Source: Streptomyces sp. CB00316
GTDB lineage: Bacteria > Actinomycetota > Actinomycetes > Streptomycetales > Streptomycetaceae
Length of the DNA stretch: 64,000 bases
Direction: 5' to 3'
Assembly (NCBI RefSeq): GCF_001905595.1
Contig: NZ_LIXI01000001.1
Span: 124,001-188,000 of the forward strand
Position numbers and translations under genes: made by a program. How positions within the stretch are numbered: the first letter of the stretch is position 1; each line of letters starts with the position of its first letter. The notes under the pieces were generated by a model, which was not told where the DNA came from, searched no databases, and saw only the letters and a program-made list of their open reading frames with translations. Shown here in pieces: positions 45,741 to 54,773 of this stretch.

Positions 45741-46190
45741 TCAGGAGGGCGGCAGGGGGCACGGGAGGCCGGGATGGTGGTGGTTGAGGCAGCACACCAC
45801 CGAGAACGAGATCAGGCTCTGGGACTTCGTGTAGTGCGCCCAGCAGACGTCGACGCCTCGGGGGAGGGCGTCCATCGCGTACGCGATCTTGTGTTCGAGG
45901 GTGACGTAGGCGCGGCCGCCGTCATCTCTCTCGCCAGGGGGATTGGCCTCGTACGTGCTCTTCAGCCAGGTGACGGCACCCACGACGCGGGTCCAGGTGC
46001 GCTCCACCGCGGTCTGGTTCTGCCGCATGAGCCAGTGCCCGGTCATGAGGGGCGGGAGCGTCGAAGCGACGAACGCTCGGGTCTGTTCGGAGTTCAGTTC
46101 TGCACCCGGACGGCGTAGGGCCTCCTGGCCGTACGCGTCCCTGCTGCCGGTCCACGGACCGTATCCATGCCAGTGCCCTGACCAGGTCAT
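45741..46190 (-). CDS. Hypothetical protein with aromatic/His-rich N-terminus
   Basis: A 149-residue protein with the striking start TWSGHWHGYGPWTGSRDAYGQE (Trp, His, Gly, Tyr-rich). The middle is helical, FVASTLPPLMTGHWLMRQNQTAVERTWTRVVGAVTWLKSTYEANPPGERDD, and the C-terminus holds Cys-containing hydrophobic segments (LISFSVVCCLNHHHPGLPCPLPPS). I do not recognise a family. It lies between the DUF397-like gene and the JmjC gene on the same strand (42 bases before the latter), so it probably belongs to the same operon. Confidence 0.65.
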   Translation of the reverse strand: MTWSGHWHGYGPWTGSRDAYGQEALRRPGAELNSEQTRAFVASTLPPLMTGHWLMRQNQTAVERTWTRVVGAVTWLKSTYEANPPGERDDGGRAYVTLEHKIAYAMDALPRGVDVCWAHYTKSQSLISFSVVCCLNHHHPGLPCPLPPS

Positions 46191-46280
46191 CTGCGCCCTT
46201 CGATAGGGGAGGCGGGCCGGCCCGGAGCATGTCCGTTCCAGCCCGCTGCGTGGTGCTTCGCGCTCAGGAAGGGGGCCAGG

Positions 46281-46523
46281 TTAGAGCGTCAGGCCCCTCG
46301 TCCTGACCCACCCGGTGGCGAAGTCGTCGAGCTCGGCTCCGGTGAAGCGCAGCTCCTTGCCCGCGCCCTCGGGCTTGCTGTCACGGACGACGAAAGAGGC
46401 CTCCGCGCCGGGGATGGCGGCGAGGCTCACGCAGGTCTCGTCGGAGCCGCCCGCGTCGCCTCCGCAGTAGGTGGCGAAGGCGTCGGCGGCCGGGATCGGC
46501 AGCGCGTAGAGGTTTCCGTTCAT
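46281..46523 (-). CDS. DUF397-like small protein
   Basis: An 80-residue protein beginning MNGNLYALPIPAADAFATYCGGDAGG, with Cys residues at 20 and 31, and ending with the DUF397-like block FVVRDSKPEGAGKELRFTGAELDDFATGWV. DUF397 proteins in streptomycetes usually accompany XRE-type regulators. ATG 46523 has GGGA about 9 bases upstream. Here it heads a unit with an unknown protein and a JmjC oxygenase, so a role as substrate peptide or regulatory partner are both open. Confidence 0.7.
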   Translation of the reverse strand: MNGNLYALPIPAADAFATYCGGDAGGSDETCVSLAAIPGAEASFVVRDSKPEGAGKELRFTGAELDDFATGWVRTRGLTL

Positions 46524-46813
46524 GAGAGAGTCCCTTTCGGTGCTGATGTCGCGGAGATGCGGTCTCCGCACCGTCGTGCTCCCGGCCCCGCCCGGCTGCC
46601 GACCGTCCATGGAGACAGCCGGGCGGGAGTCTGTGGGATGAGTTGTCCGAGCCGGACGTCGGCCTGCGGCGGCCCGCAGGTAAAGGCCCATACCGGAAGG
46701 TCCTGTTCGCGTTCACCCCTAGGGCGTCACCGGTCGGACCACACCGCCGCGACAAGCGGACGAGCCGATGGTGGCGAGGCAGATGACGTAGGCGATCTGC
46801 CGGGCCCGTTCGC
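46524..46813. other. Gene-free stretch between DUF397-like and DUF6415-like genes
   Basis: About 290 bases with no supported ORF or strong structure. It contains the promoter region of the DUF397-like gene, but no clear -35/-10 pair is identified. Confidence 0.4.
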
Positions 46814-47254
46814 TCATCGCGCTGCGTTCCGGCCCGGGATCGGCCGTACGGGAAGAGGTGGGCGGGTCGAAGCTGCTGCCCCATTCATGGCGACAAGCTT
46901 GCGGAGCACCCGGGCCAGAGCCCTGACGTGGGAGTAGACCTCATGGGATAGGGCGTGCGGGCCCGGAGGATTGTCGATGAGATGAACGACCTCCAGGACG
47001 AAGCCACGGTCGGCGCTGCCCCCATGCGTCCTCCCCTCCTCGGCGGACGGGCCGCCGAGGAGGGCACTGACTCGACCGCGCAATGAGGCCGCGGCCTCGT
47101 CGAGTTCCGATCGGGTGGTGGTACCCAGCTGGAACGCGAGGACACGCCGCACCTCATGTTCTGCCTGCTCTGCCTCTGCTTCCGTGCTCGCCACCGCGTC
47201 GGAGGAACGGTCCGTGCCGGTAGCGCTGCTTGTGTTCATCAGGTCGGTCACCAC
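46814..47254 (-). CDS. DUF6415-like protein
   Basis: A 146-residue helical protein. LDEAAASLRGRVSALLGG and PHALSHEVYSHVRALARVLRKLVAM match the layout of the streptomycete DUF6415 family, which is found near XRE regulators in natural-product and accessory loci. GTG 47254 has GGAG about 8 bases upstream; ATG 47239 is an alternative. It is divergent from the XRE regulator across about 100 bases. No catalytic motif is visible. Confidence 0.6.
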   Translation of the reverse strand: MVTDLMNTSSATGTDRSSDAVASTEAEAEQAEHEVRRVLAFQLGTTTRSELDEAAASLRGRVSALLGGPSAEEGRTHGGSADRGFVLEVVHLIDNPPGPHALSHEVYSHVRALARVLRKLVAMNGAAASTRPPLPVRPIPGRNAAR

Positions 47255-47355
47255 GCATCTCCGTTCATGGCCGCTTTTGATCGCGGTCTGTGTAGAGGTA
47301 ACTGCGTGGTGTGCTCATCCCGGTACCGTTGGATACAGGCGTAACCGTGAAAGCC

Positions 47356-48723
47356 ATGAATTTCCGGGGAGTTGGTGTAGGCGTGGCACCCGAAAGCAAC
47401 CGCAATTCCGGCCTTGAGAACCTCCTCGAGCAGGCGGGTTGGTCCAGGACGCAGCTTGCGAACGCCGTGAACCGCACCGCTCGCGAGGCGGGTATGGCGC
47501 TGAAGTACGACCAGTCCGCCGTATCGCACTGGCTGAGCGGGACGCAGCCGCGAGCACAGGTCAGACCGGTGATCATCGAAGCGCTGGAACGGAAGCTGAG
47601 TCGCCCGGTGACTTCGCCGAGGCGGGGCTGCGTTCGCCGGAGGCGGGCGGCAGCAGACGCCGGAGACACCGCCGCCTCCCTCTTGGACCTCGGAAGGGCT
47701 GACATGGACCCCTCGCGACGCGGAGTTCTCGCGGCAGGCCTGTACTCGGCGGCCCTGGCCGTCCCTCTGTTCGCCGGTGAGGCCTACGCCGAGGAACGGG
47801 AACGCTCGGTCCGGCCGACCGGTCGCATCGGCGCGGCCGAGGTCGCGACCGTCCGTACGATGACCGACCGCATCGCGGACATCCTCGACGAGCTCGGTGC
47901 CGGACATGCCCGTCCGATGGCAGCCGCGTTCCTGGTGAACACGGTGGCGCCGTACTTGCGCGCCTCCGCCGCCGGACCGGTCCGGCGCGACATGCTCTCC
48001 GCCGCTTCGGACCTGACGTACCTCACGGGCTGGATGGCGATGTACGAGCGCGCTCACGGCCTCGGGCAGCAGTACTACGTGAAGGCGTTGCGCCTCGCCC
48101 AGGAGGCGGCCGACCACGTCACGTACTGCCGCACGCTACGCGGCATGAGCCTCCAGGCATCCAACCTCCGCTACGGCCCAAAGGCCCTGGAACTGGCGGA
48201 CTCGGCAGCCGAGGCAGCACCGGACGCCGGCCCGCGCCTGGTGGCCTTCCTCCGCGGGCAACAGGCCCACGCCTCCTCGATGGTCGGCGACCGCCGCCAG
48301 GCGTTCGGGAGGCTGCGCGAGGCGGAGGCGGCGCTCTCGAAGGCCGATTCGCGGCGGGAGTCGATCGGTGGGTACGACCAGTCCGCCTACCAGTTCCACG
48401 TCGCCCACGTCCTGTACGAGACACGCGACCTGCCGGGCTCCATCGCGGCATTGAAGACATCGCTCCGCGCTCAGCCGAAGCAGGAGCGGCAGGGCCGCCT
48501 CCACGCCAACGCGGTCATGGCCCAGCGGCAGTTCGAGTTCGGCCATATCGAGGAGGCCTGCACCACGTGGGGGACGTTCCTCGACGACTACGTAGGGCTC
48601 TCCTCGGCACGCGGCGACGAGCACTTCGAGACCATGCGCAAGCGCATCGCGCCGTACGGCAAGCTCCGGGCGGCGCGTGAGCTCCAGGAGCGGTCGCGGC
48701 AGGTGGCGGGGATGAAGGGGTAG
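47356..48723 (+). CDS. XRE-family regulator with TPR-like C-terminus
   Basis: A 455-residue regulator. The HTH domain is near the N-terminus (NSGLENLLEQAGWSRTQLANAVNRTAREAGMALKYDQSAVSHWLSGTQPR). A Tat- or twin-Arg-like segment PSRRGVLAAGLYSAALAVPLF follows at about residue 120, as in this streptomycete subfamily. The C-terminal 300 residues are helical tetratricopeptide-like repeats for ligand or partner binding. ATG 47356 is used; GTG 47311 and GTG 47374 are alternatives. It is divergent from the DUF6415/DUF397/JmjC unit and is a natural candidate for its control. Confidence 0.82.
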   Translation: MNFRGVGVGVAPESNRNSGLENLLEQAGWSRTQLANAVNRTAREAGMALKYDQSAVSHWLSGTQPRAQVRPVIIEALERKLSRPVTSPRRGCVRRRRAAADAGDTAASLLDLGRADMDPSRRGVLAAGLYSAALAVPLFAGEAYAEERERSVRPTGRIGAAEVATVRTMTDRIADILDELGAGHARPMAAAFLVNTVAPYLRASAAGPVRRDMLSAASDLTYLTGWMAMYERAHGLGQQYYVKALRLAQEAADHVTYCRTLRGMSLQASNLRYGPKALELADSAAEAAPDAGPRLVAFLRGQQAHASSMVGDRRQAFGRLREAEAALSKADSRRESIGGYDQSAYQFHVAHVLYETRDLPGSIAALKTSLRAQPKQERQGRLHANAVMAQRQFEFGHIEEACTTWGTFLDDYVGLSSARGDEHFETMRKRIAPYGKLRAARELQERSRQVAGMKG

Positions 48724-48941
48724 CCCTCACGCGGCGATCACTGGCAGGGCGTGGTTGTCTCGGCAGACGGCACCCTGGCACCCATACGCGATCACTCAGT
48801 CGCTGAGCAGTCGAAGAACTACAGGTACTCGACTGCACTCCTGACGTCTCGATGACGTGGCGCTCACGTGATCCGCGGGTGTTCCCGGCGTCGAGGTCCG
48901 GCGCATTCCCCATGGCTCTCCCGCACCTGATCCGGCCGATC

Positions 48942-49296
48942 TCACAGCCGCTTGAGCCCGACGTACTGGAGGGCTGCGAAGCCGCCGACCGCCAGACTTT
49001 GCAGCACGACCCAGACCGCACCGAAGCCGGTCGGAGACAGCACGCCGGAGATCACCACCACCAGGCTGAGCACGACCCACAGCAGGTTCGCCACGACGAC
49101 CGCCGTCAGTCCCGTGCGGTTTGATCTCCTTCCGCGTCCCGATGGCGAGCACTCCCTGCGAGTAGAGGAGCGGGAACGCCCCCACCGGGTACTGGGCTGC
49201 CGTCGTGACGCCCAAGAAGGAGTCGAGGACCGTGGCGAGTGCCAGGTACGCGATGCCGTTGAGGCCGGTGGCGACCGCGTCCAGCTTGAGCGCCAT
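48942..49296 (-). pseudogene. Small integral membrane protein gene with frameshift
   Basis: ATG 49296 opens ALKLDAVATGLNGIAYLALATVLDSFLGVTTAAQYPVGAFPLLYSQGVLAIGTRKEIK. The sequence then needs a one-base shift near 49112 to continue as RTGLTAVVVANLLWVVLSLVVVISGVLSPTGFGAVWVVLQSLAVGGFAALQYVGLKRL. The joined product would have four membrane helices and about 118 residues, like an integral membrane protein common in streptomycetes. A single base appears inserted. It is close to the 3' end of the helicase gene. Confidence 0.7.
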
Positions 49297-49402
49297 CCTC
49301 GCGAAACCGTCGGATCCCGTCGCTCTCGCGCATGAGGCAACCCCGTCGTACTGCGTCCATGCCGTTGAAGAGGTAAGAGCGCTTGCCTTCGGCTTGAGCG
49401 GG

Positions 49403-52400
49403 TCAGGCGGCGGCGATTGCCGAGTAGGTCAGTACATCGGCCGGAATCTGATGGAAGAGCTTCCACTCAATCGCCATAGGGTTACTGCCCGTGTGCTTGA
49501 CGTACTCCGCCGGCCCCATGAGCATCCACGGTTGGGGTCCACCGATATCCGTCTGCTTGTACCGGCGCACAAAGAGCAGGACGTGAGTGCCCTTCTCCTT
49601 GTGGGTCTGGTAGCGGACGCCTGTGGGTGAGCGCTCCGACGTCTGGTTCTGTGACTCCCAGTGGAACAATGAGTCATTGAGGGCGTAGTCCTTGTAGCGG
49701 GTCTCGGGCGAGAAGTCCTTCTCGTCCTTCTCCAGGGTGACGAACAGAGCATCGGTTTGGATGCTCTCGCACCACCTCACCCCCTCGCGGAAGTGCCCCG
49801 GCTTCCGACCGTCCACAGAGGCCTGGCCCAGCGCGGGGAGAATCTCCTCGCGGCTGTACGAAGCGTGGACGGTCAGGGGGATGGCGGCGTGCGTCCCGAG
49901 GAGCGGCACCGGAACGTGGTCGGCCTTCTGGATGACGTGTGCGAGCACTTGCCTCAACTCGTCGCGGAAGGCGTGCTGATGGCGGAGTGACTCCAGCCCT
50001 GCTTGGTAGCTGGAGAACCCCTCTGCCAGCGGCCACAGCGAGAAGAAGAGCATGCGGGCGTAGCCCTGCTCCTGTTCGCTGAGTTCGTCGTAGACAGGGG
50101 CATTATCGGCTAGCAGCTTGCTGTATGCCGCAACGCGCAGCGGGTCATCGACATGCAGGAAGGCCGAAACCCGCTTGAGGAGGGGCAACTCGCCTTGAGG
50201 GCCGACCGCGTCCAGAAGCTTCGCTCGACGCAACAGGCCCGTCCACGAGTTTCCGTTGCCACGATAGAGCTCCTTGAGCTCTCGGCCGCTCTCCTTGAGG
50301 AAGTCGGCCAGACGCGGCTTCGCGTAGGAAGCGACCTCACGGGCCAACTGCGTGACGTTGACCGCGATCTGGGCGCGAATGTTGTCAATGATCAGTTCCT
50401 TGGCCTTCGTCTCCAGAATGATCTGGCAGCCAGAGGGAAGTTGAGGGAAGTCCTGCTCGATGTTGTCGAGGAGGCGGTTGCGCGTCAGGTTCGTCAGGGC
50501 GCGGAACTGCTCCTCGAAGCGGAACTCCTTGCGGTGCTGACCGATGAAGTCCAAGACGGTGAGGACCGCCTTGTCCTCGGTGCGCCGCAACCCGCGGCCC
50601 AACTGCTGAAGGAAGACCGTGGCACTGGAGGTGGGGCGCAGCAGGAGCAAGGTGTCGACGTCGGGGATGTCGAGGCCCTCGTTGAACAGGTCGACCGAGA
50701 AAATGACTTGGAGCGCCCCTGAGCGAAGGTCCTCAAGGGCGGCCTTGCGGTCAAGCGACGGAGTCTCACCGGACAGTGCGATGGCGTTGAGGCCCGCCTG
50801 TCGGAAGTAGTCAGCCATGAAGTGCGCGTGCGCGACTGATACGCAGAACCCCAGAGCGCGCATCGAGCCAGGGTCGGTGACCTTGTCCTTCACTGCTTGC
50901 ACGACGAGCCGAGCTCGTGCCTCGTTGCCCGTGAAGAGATTGCTCAGCGCTGTCGGGTCGTAGGCTCCACGCTTCCACGTGATAGCGCTCATGTCCGTGT
51001 TGTCGGTGACGCCGAAATAGTGGAAGGGGCTCAGGAGCTCGTTCTCCAGCGCCTCCCAGAGCCGCATCTCGGCCGCGATTCGGCCATCGAAGAACTCGTC
51101 CTGGATGTTCAAGCCATCCATGCGTTCCGGCGTCGCTGTCAGACCCAAGAGCTCCCGGGGCCGGAAGTGGTCCACGATCTTGCGGTACGTAGGCGACGTG
51201 CCGTGATGGAACTCGTCGATCACGATGATGTCGAAGTGATCCGGGGCGATCCGGTCCAGAGCCGGTGCTGTGAGCGACTGGACGCTGGCGAACACGTGGG
51301 TCCAGCGGTTGGGGATCTCGCCACTATGCAGCAACTCACCGAAGTTCGCATCGACGAGGACGTTCTGGTAGACGCGCAGGGACTGCTGAAGGATCTCCTT
51401 CCGGTGCGCCACGAAGAGGAGGCGCGGGTCGCGGCCGAACGTCTGGCGCAGGCGCTTGTAGTCCAGCGCCGCCATGACGGTCTTCCCGGTGCCCGTTGCT
51501 GCGACGAGGAGATTTCGGTGCCGGTCGTGCACTGTGCGTTCGACTTCGAGGCGCTCCAGCATGTCTCGCTGGTGAGGGTACGCGCGGACCTCCAGCCCGG
51601 AGAGAGTGATGCCCGTCGATCCGGGGCGGCGGCTACCACCAGCGCGGGACAAGGCGTCGTCCAGTCGCGCCGCGTCCTTGTCAGGGTCGTACGACTCGAA
51701 AGCGGCTTCACTCCAGTAGGCGTCGAAGGTCGCCTCGAACTTGCGGATCACCGACGGCGTCGCGACGGAGGAGAGGCGGACGTTCCATTCGAGTCCGTCC
51801 AGAAGTGCGGCCTTGGAGAGGTTCGAGCTGCCGACATACGCCGTGTCGAAGCCGCTGGCACGGCGGAAGAGCCATGCCTTGGCGTGCAGACGCGTGGAGC
51901 GGAGCTCGTAGTTGACCTTGACCTCGGCGCCGAAGTCCCGCACCAGTCGGTCCAGGGCGCGGCGTTCGGTGGCTCCGATGTACGTCGTCGTCAGGACACG
52001 GATGGGAATACCGCGCTCACGCGCCGACGACAGGGACTTCTCCAGAACGCGGAGTCCGTGCCACTTCACGAATGCGCAGAGGAGGTCGACTCGGTCGGCG
52101 GTGGCCAGCTCGGCGCGTAGCTCGAAGCCGAGACTGGGGTCCTCAGGGGAGTTCGTAATGAGCGCCGTCTCGGACAACGGCGTTGCTGGGCGTATGGCGT
52201 AGACGCCCGGCGCCTCCTGCTCAGCGACGGCCAACAGCTGGCGCGGCCCATCGGTGACGAGATCGACCCACTCGGTCGCACCCTCGATCGTATTAAGCGA
52301 TTCCAGGATGTGATTCGCCGCAATCACCTGCTCGGCAGAAGAGAGCCCCTGGAACACCCGCCGCACTGTGGCGCCGATATGGCGGGAGAGCACGTGTGGT

Positions 52401-52540
52401 GCTGATTCCTTGCCGACGGAGGCGTCGATGGAGTGCCAGCCCGTGGAGTCGAGCTGCTTCATCCGCTCGGCGAGCCGATGCGTGATGAGCGATTCGTAAA
52501 GCCCAGCAACTGGTGCGTCGTCTGAGATGTCGTTGGGCAT
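49403..52540 (-). CDS. PLD-like nuclease / SF2 helicase / DUF3427 protein
   Basis: A 1045-residue three-domain protein. Residues about 145-300 form a PLD-like (HKD-type) domain with RLHAKAWLFRR (HxK) and YVGSSNLS. The SF2 helicase core follows: Walker A AATGTGKTVMA, VIDEFHHG (DExH), LGLTATPERMDG (SAT-type motif III) and QQLGRGLRR (motif VI). The C-terminal third has the DUF3427 region, ending in a segment with WMLMGPAEYVKHTGSNPMAIEWKL. This architecture is found in defence and DNA-processing genes. ATG 52540 with a G-rich SD is chosen over the longer frame, which would run into the SEC-C gene. No partner gene is adjacent. Confidence 0.87.
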   Translation of the reverse strand: MPNDISDDAPVAGLYESLITHRLAERMKQLDSTGWHSIDASVGKESAPHVLSRHIGATVRRVFQGLSSAEQVIAANHILESLNTIEGATEWVDLVTDGPRQLLAVAEQEAPGVYAIRPATPLSETALITNSPEDPSLGFELRAELATADRVDLLCAFVKWHGLRVLEKSLSSARERGIPIRVLTTTYIGATERRALDRLVRDFGAEVKVNYELRSTRLHAKAWLFRRASGFDTAYVGSSNLSKAALLDGLEWNVRLSSVATPSVIRKFEATFDAYWSEAAFESYDPDKDAARLDDALSRAGGSRRPGSTGITLSGLEVRAYPHQRDMLERLEVERTVHDRHRNLLVAATGTGKTVMAALDYKRLRQTFGRDPRLLFVAHRKEILQQSLRVYQNVLVDANFGELLHSGEIPNRWTHVFASVQSLTAPALDRIAPDHFDIIVIDEFHHGTSPTYRKIVDHFRPRELLGLTATPERMDGLNIQDEFFDGRIAAEMRLWEALENELLSPFHYFGVTDNTDMSAITWKRGAYDPTALSNLFTGNEARARLVVQAVKDKVTDPGSMRALGFCVSVAHAHFMADYFRQAGLNAIALSGETPSLDRKAALEDLRSGALQVIFSVDLFNEGLDIPDVDTLLLLRPTSSATVFLQQLGRGLRRTEDKAVLTVLDFIGQHRKEFRFEEQFRALTNLTRNRLLDNIEQDFPQLPSGCQIILETKAKELIIDNIRAQIAVNVTQLAREVASYAKPRLADFLKESGRELKELYRGNGNSWTGLLRRAKLLDAVGPQGELPLLKRVSAFLHVDDPLRVAAYSKLLADNAPVYDELSEQEQGYARMLFFSLWPLAEGFSSYQAGLESLRHQHAFRDELRQVLAHVIQKADHVPVPLLGTHAAIPLTVHASYSREEILPALGQASVDGRKPGHFREGVRWCESIQTDALFVTLEKDEKDFSPETRYKDYALNDSLFHWESQNQTSERSPTGVRYQTHKEKGTHVLLFVRRYKQTDIGGPQPWMLMGPAEYVKHTGSNPMAIEWKLFHQIPADVLTYSAIAAA

Positions 52541-52685
52541 GCCCCGAGCCCCCCTCATTTGGCAGCGTACGGCATGTGCATTTGTATCAAGAAGGGCTGA
52601 CAGCCGGGCAATGGCTCCTGAAACCAGAAGGGCCGCCACCGCGATCTCGCGTGAAGCGGCCCCTGCCATTGACATGCAGCAGGCG

Positions 52686-53693
52686 TCACCCGCCCCCGTG
52701 GCACCCCCCATAGGCCTCCCCCGACCCGCACCAGCAGGCAGCCGTGCGGGAAGGAGGCCAAGGGGTGGCGCGGCCTCGGGCGGCGAGGGTGGTGGCGTAC
52801 TGGGGGAGGAGGCCCGGGTCGGCGGGGGAGGCTGCTTCGGAGGCGGCGAAGGCCTCGTAGGAGGGGACCGTGCCCGTGACGATGCCCAGGTTCGGGGTGC
52901 CCGTGGCGTGGAGGTCGCGCAGGGACGCCTCCAGGCGGGACAGGTGGGTGGCGCGGTCCACGTACTCCTCGGCCAAGTCGGGGTATGTGGTGAGCAGTTC
53001 GCGGAGTTCCTGCTCTGGCCAGTGCAGCACCGCCACCGGGAACGGGCGCGACAGCGCCGTACGGTACGTGCCCAGCTCCGCGCGCAGGCGGGTGATCTCC
53101 GCCTTCAGCTCCACCGGGTCCGAGGAGCCCAGCGACCACACGCGCTTCGGGTCGTGGAGTTCGTCCAGGGGGACCGGGGCCGTGTGCAGCGCGCCGGCCA
53201 GCTCGTCCCAGGTGTCGTGGTCCAGGCCCATCAGCCTGCGTACCCGGTGCCTGCCGGTGAGCAGGGACTGCGTCGCGTACGGGACCTCCTCGCCGGGGGC
53301 CAGCAGCAGCGTCAGCGCGGTCGAGAAGAAGTCGTGCGCCGACTCCAGCTCGTCGTGCGCCTCCAGGGTCTCGGCGGCGATCTGCCAGGGTGCCGCGTCC
53401 AGCGGGCCCGCGGCGCGGATGCCCTCGATGATCGCGCGGGCCTCGGCCTCGTGCCCGTACTCCCAGAGGTTCGACGCCTTCAGGGCCTTGATCAGGTGCG
53501 GGTTCTCGACGGTGGACTCGGGGGCGGCCAGCAGGTCGTCGTAGAGCGTGCTCGCGCGGGAACGGTCACCGGCGAGTTCCAGATGGGCCGCGGCCTGGAG
53601 GACCAGCGGTTCCTGGTCCTCGGGGTACCGCGCCGCGGTGCGCAGCAGGCGCTCGGCTTCGGTGATGTGGTCGGCAGGCGTGTCGGGGCGCAT
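52686..53693 (-). CDS. SEC-C motif protein with helical repeats
   Basis: A 335-residue protein. The N-terminal two-thirds are TPR-like helical repeats (ITEAERLLRTAARYPEDQEPLVLQAAAHLELAGDRSRASTLYDDLLA). The C-terminus bears a SEC-C-type zinc motif, ACWCGSGEAYGGCHGGG. ATG 53693 has TACCGT ending 7 bases upstream and no SD, which predicts a leaderless mRNA. Function unknown; SEC-C motifs bind zinc and often nucleic acid or SecA-like partners. Confidence 0.83.
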   Translation of the reverse strand: MRPDTPADHITEAERLLRTAARYPEDQEPLVLQAAAHLELAGDRSRASTLYDDLLAAPESTVENPHLIKALKASNLWEYGHEAEARAIIEGIRAAGPLDAAPWQIAAETLEAHDELESAHDFFSTALTLLLAPGEEVPYATQSLLTGRHRVRRLMGLDHDTWDELAGALHTAPVPLDELHDPKRVWSLGSSDPVELKAEITRLRAELGTYRTALSRPFPVAVLHWPEQELRELLTTYPDLAEEYVDRATHLSRLEASLRDLHATGTPNLGIVTGTVPSYEAFAASEAASPADPGLLPQYATTLAARGRATPWPPSRTAACWCGSGEAYGGCHGGG

Positions 53694-53782
53694 GGATCAC
53701 ACGGTACTGCCGGACAGCGGCCGTCGGGAGGAGAGGTCGCAAGCCGGTTTGGGAGTGGGGTCGCCGGCGGGGCGATCTGCTG

Positions 53783-54661
53783 GTGAGTGGAATCGGCCGA
53801 GGGGTATGGAGAGTTCTGGGGGTTGGTCCTATCGTGCCCGCCGTGTGGGAACGGGAGCGCGGTCGGGGGCGGGCACCGGTGCGTGTCGCGGTGCGGCGGA
53901 GGCCGTGGAGTGGTGCGCGGGGGCGGGACCTTCTCGCGCGCGGGCTCTGGGTCTCCGCCGAGCTCGTCGTCACCCTCGGGCTGGTGCTCCTTCTTCTTGT
54001 CGTCCATCAGCTGTGGTGGACCAACCGGGAGGCCCGCCAGGAGGCCGGGCGTACCGTCCAGGCCCTTCAGCGGGAATGGGGCCCGCCTCCTCCGGTCGCC
54101 CCGAGCGGCGACCCCGTGGTGCCTGAGCCCCTGCCTCCCGCCACCGGTCCCGGCGGCACTCGCGGTTCCGGGGCGCCGCCCACCCCCGCCCGCACCGCAT
54201 TCCCCCGCTGGGAACAGGCCTACGCCGTCCTGCGCATCCCCCGCATCGGGCTCACCGCCCCCGTCGCCGAGGGAACCGGCAAGGGCGGGGTGCTGGACCG
54301 GGGGTACGTGGGGCACTACACGCGCACCGCCCAGGCCGGGCGGGCCGGGAACTTCGCGCTCGCCGGGCACCGCAACACCCACGGCGAGCCCTTCCGACGC
54401 CTCGACCGGCTGCGGCGTGGTGACCGGATCACCGTCGAGACCCGGGACGCCGTCTACACGTACACCGTCGACAAGGGCCTCGCCCGGACCGCGCCCTCCG
54501 ACAGCGGGGTCATCGCCCCCGTGCCCCGCTCCAACATCACGACCTCCGCCGGCTACAGCGAGCCCGGGTACTACCTGACCCTCACCACCTGCACCCCCGA
54601 GTTCAGCTCCCGCTACCGGCTCGTCGTCTGGGGGAAGCTCACCGCCATGCGTCCCCGGTGA
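53783..54661 (+). CDS. Class E sortase
   Basis: A 292-residue membrane-anchored transpeptidase that fixes proteins to peptidoglycan. An N-terminal cytoplasmic basic tail, one membrane helix (ELVVTLGLVLLLLVVHQLWW, near 60-80), a Pro-rich linker and the sortase domain are visible. The catalytic His is in FALAGHRNTHGEPF, the Cys in TLTTCTPEFSSRYRLVVW and the Arg in the same block. GTG 53783 is used; a later GTG in the basic tail could be the true start. Class E sortases recognise LAXTG-type motifs in streptomycetes. Confidence 0.88.
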   Translation: MSGIGRGVWRVLGVGPIVPAVWERERGRGRAPVRVAVRRRPWSGARGRDLLARGLWVSAELVVTLGLVLLLLVVHQLWWTNREARQEAGRTVQALQREWGPPPPVAPSGDPVVPEPLPPATGPGGTRGSGAPPTPARTAFPRWEQAYAVLRIPRIGLTAPVAEGTGKGGVLDRGYVGHYTRTAQAGRAGNFALAGHRNTHGEPFRRLDRLRRGDRITVETRDAVYTYTVDKGLARTAPSDSGVIAPVPRSNITTSAGYSEPGYYLTLTTCTPEFSSRYRLVVWGKLTAMRPR

Positions 54662-54773
54662 GCGAGAGGCCCCCTCGGACGCAGCCGAGCCCGGCCGATC
54701 ATCATGTATAACGAAAGGAGTGCCGGGACTGATAGGTACGCCGCCAAGGAGAGCCCAAGGGGGAGGGACGCCC

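Noticed and set aside
53787..54578. Alternative plus-frame ORF of 263 codons within the sortase gene
   Set aside because: It lacks any domain motif, is Pro/Ser/Arg-rich and is out of frame with the sortase catalytic motifs.
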